Of a stretch of 64,000 nucleotides of DNA, positions 58,254 through 64,000 are shown piece after piece (position 1 is the stretch's first letter; every line of letters begins with the position of its first letter). Position numbers and translations under genes: made by a program. Origin of the DNA: Bufo bufo (Eukaryota > Chordata > Amphibia > Anura > Bufonidae); contig NC_053390.1 of the NCBI RefSeq assembly GCF_905171765.1, forward strand, positions 592,931,793-592,995,792. The letters run 5' to 3'. The notes beneath the pieces are model-generated. The model did not search any database and had not been told where the DNA came from. It saw nothing but the letters and a program-made list of their open reading frames with translations.

Positions 58254-60743
58254 CACTGTACTGACAAATGACTTTGGAAATAATACAGTATCGGAGCAGA
58301 AAGCGATATGGGGCCTCTTCTCTCTTAATTTAAACTACTGTGAGATTATCTCTCCCCCCAACACACACACACTAAGACTAAGGTGATGCCCTGGCTCCGG
58401 TTTTGGCCTAGTATTTCATGTGTTGTCACTCAGAGATTTCAAACGATCTCTCACTAGTGGCAGTGTATACAGAATTCTCTAACTAATGGTGGCATTTGCA
58501 GTGTGATACCTGTCAGGGACAGCCTGGGAGCTTGAAGTGGCTCTGGAAAAAAACGAAAAGTGGCCCCATGTTGTAGGCGGGTCCAAATTGACAGAAGGCA
58601 TGACAACACAGGTGGAGGTGTTTAGCAATAGCATAGGGCAAAATACCATCCCATCAAACCCATATACCATAGTGCGGAACAGTATACTGCCCCAAACGTT
58701 GTCCATCGGTGGTGGCCACCAATAGCTGCCATTTTCTGTCTTCCTCTTCCTCTCGTCTCTGATTAAAATATAGAGCAGTGGGCTTAAGAGGTGACATGTG
58801 GGCCAGAGCAGTTGAATTCAAGAGGGCATGTGCGGTCACTGGTCGGGTACATGGGTACCTGATTCTCACAGTGTTAATTACTGCTGAGAGCTCATTATGT
58901 ATACGGCCAATGGCAGAGAGGAGATCTTGGGCGGCCCCCAGGGCATCGGCCCACCGGGAAATTTCCCTGTAAGGTCTATGGCCAATCCGCCCCTGATGCC
59001 TGTAGTGGTGGCTGTATACAGTGTGCTCTCTCTAGTGTTTGTATATACAGAGTTCTCTCTCTAATTGTGGTATTGACAGTATGATCCCTCTATTGGTGGC
59101 AGTATACAATGTGCTCCCACTAAGGGTGGTGTTTACATTGTGCTGCCTCTATTGGGGGTATATACCGTGTACCGTCTCTAGTGGTGGTATTTCCATGTGA
59201 TATCTCTAGTCATGGTGTATAGAGTGTGCTCAATCTAATGGTGGTGTATTTAGTTTTCTCCCTCTATTGGTAGTGTACATAGTATGCTCCCTTTAGTGCT
59301 GGTATGGACTGTGTGATTTCTCTATTGGTGTCTGTATACAGTGTGCTCCCTCTGGTGGTGGTATATACAGTTTGCTGCTTTTAGTGGTGGCTATATACAG
59401 TGCACGCTCTCTATTGGTGTCTGTATACAGTGTGCTCCCCCTAGTGGTGGTGTAGAGAGTGTGCTTTCTCTGGTGGTGGTTGTCATAGCAACAAGCCGCC
59501 ATTCCTGTGCTATTGTGATGTCATCAAGTTCTGGAGCCTATAAAAGGCAGGACATTTCTAGACCCTGTCACTTTCTGAGAAATCAGATTGCCTGGAGGGT
59601 GCTCCTCTGCGACTTTGCTTCATTTGCATTTATGATGAAGTTTCGCGGCTTATCTTTATTGGTTTGCCTTTGGACCATCTGGACCTTGAGTGGTCACTTG
59701 ACCACTTACTTGATGGCCATCTTTGGCCACAGTACTGAAAGATCACCACTGATTGCTGTCAAGTAAGTGGAAACAGCAGGGGGTGATGAGAATTAGTAGG
59801 AAACAGATAGACGTTTCCGTTGGTGGGGTCTATAAGCTGGGAAAATCCATTTATAAATGTGGATCCTCCATGATGTTACACTTATCTGTCTATGATATGT
59901 GCGCTTCGAGGGGTTGGTGTATACACTGCACGCCCTCTAATTTTGGGCCCAACCCCCAACCTAACTATGGGAATTACATCGGTTAATGGGAAGTAGATGG
60001 AGAAGAGAAAAATGGAGATTTATGGAATTCAGCCAAATTCTTCCTGTGGTGATGTCAGAGACATGTCAGCCAATGAGCCTCGGCCCAGCTGATTTCTATT
60101 GTGTTCTATGGTAACCTCTGACCAATTGGCACCACTTGGATTTCTAATTCATTTTGCTATAGAGAATTTTAGAATTATTGTTATTATTATTAATAAATGA
60201 TTTCTTTTTCTTATTTCTTATTATTTTAGTGAGACTGGAGAAGAATTTCCAGTAAATATTGTATTTAGCGTGGCGTTCTCCATCTCTGCCCTCGTAGGTA
60301 AGTCTCCTTTCTGGTAAACCTCCAGTAGGAAAATCTCTTTTGTCAGTCATTAACAGATGTCATATTTAAAGGGGAAGTACGCTTTAATGTAAAAGGTATT
60401 TGCGCCCTTCCCCCTCATTAACATAATCTCTTCATTTATGGATTAAAGTCTGTATTGTTTTTGTCTTTCAGAAGCAGTCATCATCTACCTTATGCATCGA
60501 TACCATGAGATGCGGACCCCTGAGCACAGCCGGTGCAAGAAAGCATTTGAGACCTTCATGCTAATCACCGAATGGACTGTGTGCATCGTGGGCATAGCAA
60601 CAGCCATTTGTCAGGTTTGTAAAACATCTAGACCCAGGAGAAGACCTCACCTCATCCCCTTCTACTCCTGGTAGAGGAAAGATGTCCGTGTACATCGTTA
60701 GCCCCCCATGATCTGCTCTTTATCAGGATCTGCGCTCCAGGAG
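58254..60743 (+). repeat. Array unit 7 (truncated)
   Basis: Follows unit 1 up to CTCCAGGAG in intron 3, then breaks into an inverted segment. Exons 4, 5 and 7 and the hAT fossil are absent. Confidence 0.92.
59632..60614 (+). pseudogene. DRAM/TMEM150-family copy 7, 3'-truncated
   Basis: Only exons 1-3 remain in sense: 59632-59762, 60230-60297 and 60472-60614. The last base of exon 1 is A instead of G (CAA|GTAAGT), which weakens the donor and changes S44 to N; G106V lies in TM3. After exon 3 the unit is broken at 60743. Exon 6 reappears in antisense at 61151-61237 and cannot be spliced in. The TATA box is at 59539, so a short transcript is still possible. Confidence 0.88.
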
Positions 60744-61320
60744 ATTATCTGTACAATCCGCTCATGTCTAATCCATCACGAGGTGCTCAATGGCGGTGCC
60801 TATTATTAAAGCCCCTTGTGTGCCCCCTATAAGAACAAGAATAGATACATTCTACAGAGTTGCCTCCTTAAGACAACCCTTATAGTCTATGAATAAATAT
60901 GGATGTCAGGGAAGGGGACCCTGCTATATACTGTAGGTCGTAATGTAGAGGTAAGTATCAGCTGCTACAGACCATCCATGAATGATATGGGAGGTTGTGT
61001 GATACTACACGAACAGTATAGCGGTTGTCTTCCTAAGGAAGTCATGTCATCTGACTGCTGCCGCTGAGATGACATCACCAGGGACAGCAGGTGAATATAG
61101 TTATGACAGCTTATAATGGGCCAGGGGGATGTGAGGAGCGGTATACCTACCTGGAAATCGCTATAATAGCTCATGTAATGGAGGCAGAACCCAAATGCAA
61201 TGAGCCAGTCTGAAATTACGAAGATGATATGGAAAATCTGAAAAGAAGAGAACATAAGTCTAAAGAGAAAATCCAATGGAAGACTCTGGATACTTCATAT
61301 TGTGTTCTATTCTATTATTA
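60744..61320 (-). repeat. Inverted 577-bp fragment of the array unit
   Basis: Reverse complement of unit positions equivalent to 15298-15874 in unit 1 (end of intron 5, exon 6, start of intron 6). It contains exon 6 in antisense at 61151-61237. The left junction is CCAGGAG|ATTATCTG; the right junction is TCTATTATTA|AGTAGGTG, beyond which the array sequence is lost. Confidence 0.93.
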
Positions 61321-62571
61321 AGTAGGTGCAATTTCTGATATGTCACAGGAATATATGGTGGAAAAGGATACCTGTGGGACCTGATGTTTTGCCTATACAC
61401 ATTAAAGTGGATGGTTTCAGCTTAAAGAGGTTTTCTCCTGATCGGATAGGGAACGCACGGTCCTACAAAACGCATTGACTGAACTATGAATTGTGCCCAC
61501 TTCATCTTTGGGACCTGCAGCGGCCAATATTTGAGGCAACGTACTGGAGTTTTAAAGTTTAATATTGGTGTGTATATGTGTTTGCAGGAAAGATTTATGA
61601 CATTAGAGCATGGTTTGAAATAACTAGCAGTAAGAATAAGTCTTTGTTGCCATAATGCTGTGTGTGTGTGTATATGCGTGTGTCCAAGTAAAAAAAAAAA
61701 AATCTACTACTGTAGCATTAGAGATTGTTTTAAAAAATATATATGATGAAAAAGCATTGTACCTAGTGTGTGTCAATAGATATGTGGCTAGTACTAAACA
61801 TATGAAGATGCTGAAAAAAATATATCTGAAACAGTACTCGTTTCATGAACAATTAAACACTGTTGAAGTTAACTATCTGTGGGAAAATTGTTTGGTGAGA
61901 CAAGTATAATGTGGTGTATGTATGAATGTAAAAAGTAAAAGACAAATGAGTATAAGATGGTTCCCTTGAAGAATACCCTTTTCTCTTTACACAAGGGTTG
62001 ATATGTCTGGACTGTTCTTTGTTTAAGGGACATAGACACACACAGAAAAGGGTATTTTATGGCCTCACCCGCTCCAGTCTCAGCTTTTGCATATCTCTGT
62101 GTTTTTCCTTTGCTGAAGTGTGTATGTGTCTCAGGAAAGCTGGAAAAATGCTTGTGAAATAAGAGGCACAAAAGAGGGGGTGGGCATGGCTGACTGCTGC
62201 ATGTGGCAAGCCTAGTAGCTTTAAGAATGTGTGAAAAAAATTTAAGAAGGAGGAATGTCTAAATTATTTTATTTAGAATAGGTAATGGTGTTACTAAAAT
62301 TAATTTTCTACAATTTCTATATTTTGAGATAGGTCGAAATGAATTAAAGTGGAACAAACAGGGGTAGAATGTATTGTAAGGATATTTTGCATCAGTAAGT
62401 ACTGATTTGTTCTGTCTCCTTTAATTATTATATCACCTTTAATATTCTTTGTAATGTAGTGAGTTAGACATATAGTGTAGATAGTTAGACATACCCAAAC
62501 CCCCATTGTCCTAAAAAGGCCACATTCCTGAGTCACTATGTCAGAGACATGTTTGCTGTACCTAGACTTCC
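61321..62571. other. Right flank, no gene recognised
   Basis: AT-rich sequence with a short GT repeat near 61660. A TTAAAGAGGTTTTCTCC motif at about 61423 resembles the Kolobok-like MITE end at 6892. No credible exon or RNA found. Confidence 0.45.
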
Positions 62572-62700
62572 TTAAAGGGGTTGTCCCACTTCATTAAATA
62601 CGGTTACATTAAATCATTGCCCCCCACTGAACATTTCTTCCAATACATGTAATTTAAAAAAACTTAGCATTCAGCCTAAAAATGCTCCTTTCTCTCTCCT
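62572..62700. mobile_element. Possible Kolobok-like MITE end
   Basis: TTAAAGGGGTTGTCCCACTT starts at 62572 and resembles the TTAA-AGGGGTT end at 6892-6912. No matching right end was located, so the extent is a guess. Confidence 0.4.
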
Positions 62701-63219
62701 TTGTTTGTCCTGGTATCCCATGGATACGGCCACATCTCGCCGGCCGCATCCATGCCGCACCTGCGCACTGGTAACTATTGCGATCCTACAGCCGGCCTCT
62801 CCCTCACACTGTGAGCGCGCACGTCCCATAGTTTTGCGCGGGCGCCCAATCATAGCAATGTATTACTGTTTTCTGGCAGCAGGAGGGAGCGCACAGCGTC
62901 ATAGCAACCGAGGACGCCGTGCGCTCCCTCCTGCCGCCGGAATACAGTGATATACTGCTATGATCTATATGCTTTTTATCCGGGGCCAGGGTCCCGAATC
63001 AAACTACCACTGCCCCGAACCTCGCGACAAAGTCAGCAGGAGCCCCAGCATCTCCTCCTATACCTTGCCCGGCGACATTCGCAGCTCCAGCCGCCGCATC
63101 TGCAGAGGCAACGGGACGGGCTGTGACGTCATGCTGAGCGTCCAATCAGCTGGCGGCCATTGGACGGGACGCAGCATGTCCTTCTACTCCGGTCCTGTGG
63201 TAGTTCTTACCTCATAACC
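62700..63219 (+). promoter_or_regulatory. CpG-rich promoter region of the TGDS-like gene
   Basis: G+C- and CpG-rich sequence (GTTTTGCGCGGGCGCCC, GGCGACATTCGCAGC) directly upstream of a start codon with a good exon-intron boundary, unlike the AT-rich surroundings. It includes an inverted repeat at 62875-62938. No TATA box is near the ATG, as is usual for CpG-island promoters. The limits are by eye. Confidence 0.5.
62875..62938. repeat. GC-rich inverted repeat
   Basis: Arms GGCAGCAGGAGGGAGCGCAC and GTGCGCTCCCTCCTGCCGCC (extended by GCGTC/GACGC), with a 12-base centre. Part of the module recurs at 63613-63727. Confidence 0.85.
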
Positions 63220-63281
63220 ATGAGTGCTGTCGGCGAGCCGCCTGGGAGCTTCAGCAAGAGGCTGCTGGTGACCGGCTTCAT
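63220..63281 (+). CDS. tgds: Probable first coding exon of TGDS (partial gene)
   Basis: ATG at 63220 opens 20 codons plus two bases and ends AT|GTAAGT, an excellent donor. The residues include MSAVGEPPG and SFSKRLLVTGF. From memory, human TGDS (a dTDP-glucose 4,6-dehydratase-like short-chain dehydrogenase) begins MSA and has FAKRVLVTGGAGFI near its N-terminus, so the match is good around F.KR.LVTG. Here LVTG runs straight into F, lacking three residues of the Rossmann glycine motif; a 9-base in-frame deletion between GGC repeats could explain that. Later exons would lie beyond the window. The other possibility is that the short match is chance. Confidence 0.45.
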
Positions 63282-63339
63282 GTAAGTGACTTGGCCCGCC
63301 GCCAGTGCTAGTAATCTTCTGATGACAGCCTGTGGGTGC

Positions 63340-63615
63340 AGTGTAGGGACATTACTGGGGGCAGTTTGGAAAGTTACTATGGGCACTATAGGGAGATTAC
63401 TGGGTGCATTGAAGGGAGATTACTGGGGGCAGTGGAGGAAGTTACTATGGGCACTATAGGGAGATTACTAGGTGCACTTTACTGTGGGCACTATGGGGAC
63501 ATTACTGGGGGCAGTGGAGGGAAATTACTGTTGACACTATAGGGACATTACTGGGGGCATGAACATTACCGGGGGCAGTTGGGGGTCATTACTGTGGGCG
63601 TTATATAGAGACATT
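63340..63615. repeat. GGGCACTATAGGGA-type minisatellite
   Basis: Units of about 30-45 bases such as GGGCACTATAGGGAGATTAC followed by TGGGGGCAGTGGAGG, about eight times, in the first intron of the TGDS-like gene. Similar in style to 1-730. Confidence 0.8.
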
Positions 63616-63727
63616 ACTGCAGCCGGAATACAGTGATATACTGCTATGATCTATAAGAGAGTATCACTGTATTCCAGCGGCAGGAGGGAGCGCACGGCGT
63701 CATAGCAACAGAGGACGCCGTGCTCTC
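63613..63727. repeat. Second copy of the palindromic module
   Basis: GGAATACAGTGATA and TATCACTGTATTCC form a hairpin (63623-63675). It runs into GGCAGGAGGGAGCGCACGGC and then GACGCCGTGC, repeating text of 62878-62970. Confidence 0.8.
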
Positions 63728-63754
63728 TGGTGCCCAGAAGGAGTCCAGGCGGCA

Positions 63755-63905
63755 ATCCACAGATGCCCCCCACCCCATAAGTGCCATCCACAGATCCCCC
63801 CACCCCATAAGTGCCATCCACAGATCCCCCCACCCCATAAGTGCTATCCACAGATGCCCCCCCCCCCATAAGTGCCATCCACAGATGCCCCCCCCCCCCC
63901 CCATA
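63755..63905. repeat. ~29-bp tandem repeat, five units
   Basis: CCCATAAGTGCCATCCACAG followed by AT(G)CCCCCCAC, five times, with C runs lengthening to the right. The open frames on both strands are repeat by-products. Confidence 0.9.
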
Positions 63906-63927
63906 AGCTGGGTAATAGGTCAGTGAT

Positions 63928-63997
63928 AATATCAGACACCGGGAAAGCTGGGTAATAAGTCTATAAGACTTATTACCCAGCTTTCCTGGTATCAGAT
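63928..63997. repeat. Long palindrome at the window end
   Basis: The 35-base left arm contains GGAAAGCTGGGTAATAAGTC; the right arm is its complement with a few mismatches, around a 3-base centre (ATA). A third short copy, AAGCTGGGTAATAG, is at 63905. Probably a MITE continuing past the window. Confidence 0.8.
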
Positions 63998-64000
63998 ATT

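Noticed and set aside
12150..60743. Whole array as an assembly artefact
   Set aside because: Units carry distinct insertions (hAT, Ngaro), indels and private substitutions, and the ends are unique; long reads should still confirm the copy number.
62960..63217. 85-codon frame before the TGDS-like ATG
   Set aside because: It is CpG-rich leader or promoter sequence with no recognisable domain; length is expected by chance in G+C-rich DNA.

Overview
The window looks like vertebrate nuclear DNA, most likely from a frog or toad. The genes are split by GT/AG introns. Intergenic DNA is packed with hAT, Tc1/mariner, TTAA-target and Ngaro-type (DIRS order) elements and their short derivatives. I infer the amphibian origin from this repeat mix and from the vertebrate gene families; I could not run a search.

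Layout. 1-12149 is gene-free flank: a degenerate minisatellite (1-730), a decayed hAT element on the minus strand (about 1341-2790), a Tc1/mariner end (2829-3075), a 158-bp MITE (4019-4176), a Kolobok-like MITE (6896-7139) directly abutting a 3.6-kb TTAA-flanked element (7144-10782) whose right third is a chain of about 15 hairpins, and more hAT debris. 12150-60743 is a head-to-tail array of seven copies of a unit of about 5.65 kb. Each unit carries a seven-exon gene for a six-pass membrane protein of the DRAM/TMEM150 (Frag1/DRAM/Sfk1) family, predicted at 259 aa, with its own TATA box and promoter-proximal minisatellite, followed by a fossil hAT transposase in antisense. Copies 1-5 keep every splice site and an open frame. 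Copy 6 has a frameshift in exon 5. Copy 7 stops after exon 3 and is followed by a 577-bp inverted piece of the same unit (60744-61320).

Two elements entered the array after it was duplicated. Intron 4 of copy 3 holds a 7,934-bp hAT transposon (26337-34270) with an 8-bp target duplication, matching ends and an uninterrupted 1,127-aa BED-type transposase. Intron 3 of copy 5 holds a 4,331-bp Ngaro-type retrotransposon (45133-49463) with split direct repeats, RT/RNase H and tyrosine recombinase, and no target duplication. Both are in the sense orientation of the host gene.

61321-64000 is the right flank: unrecognised AT-rich sequence, a CpG-rich promoter region, a probable first coding exon of TGDS (63220-63281) and several short tandem or palindromic repeats. 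The DRAM-like copies would give several nearly identical membrane proteins, perhaps a dosage or diversification locus in autophagy/lysosome or plasma-membrane biology; that role is inferred from the family only.
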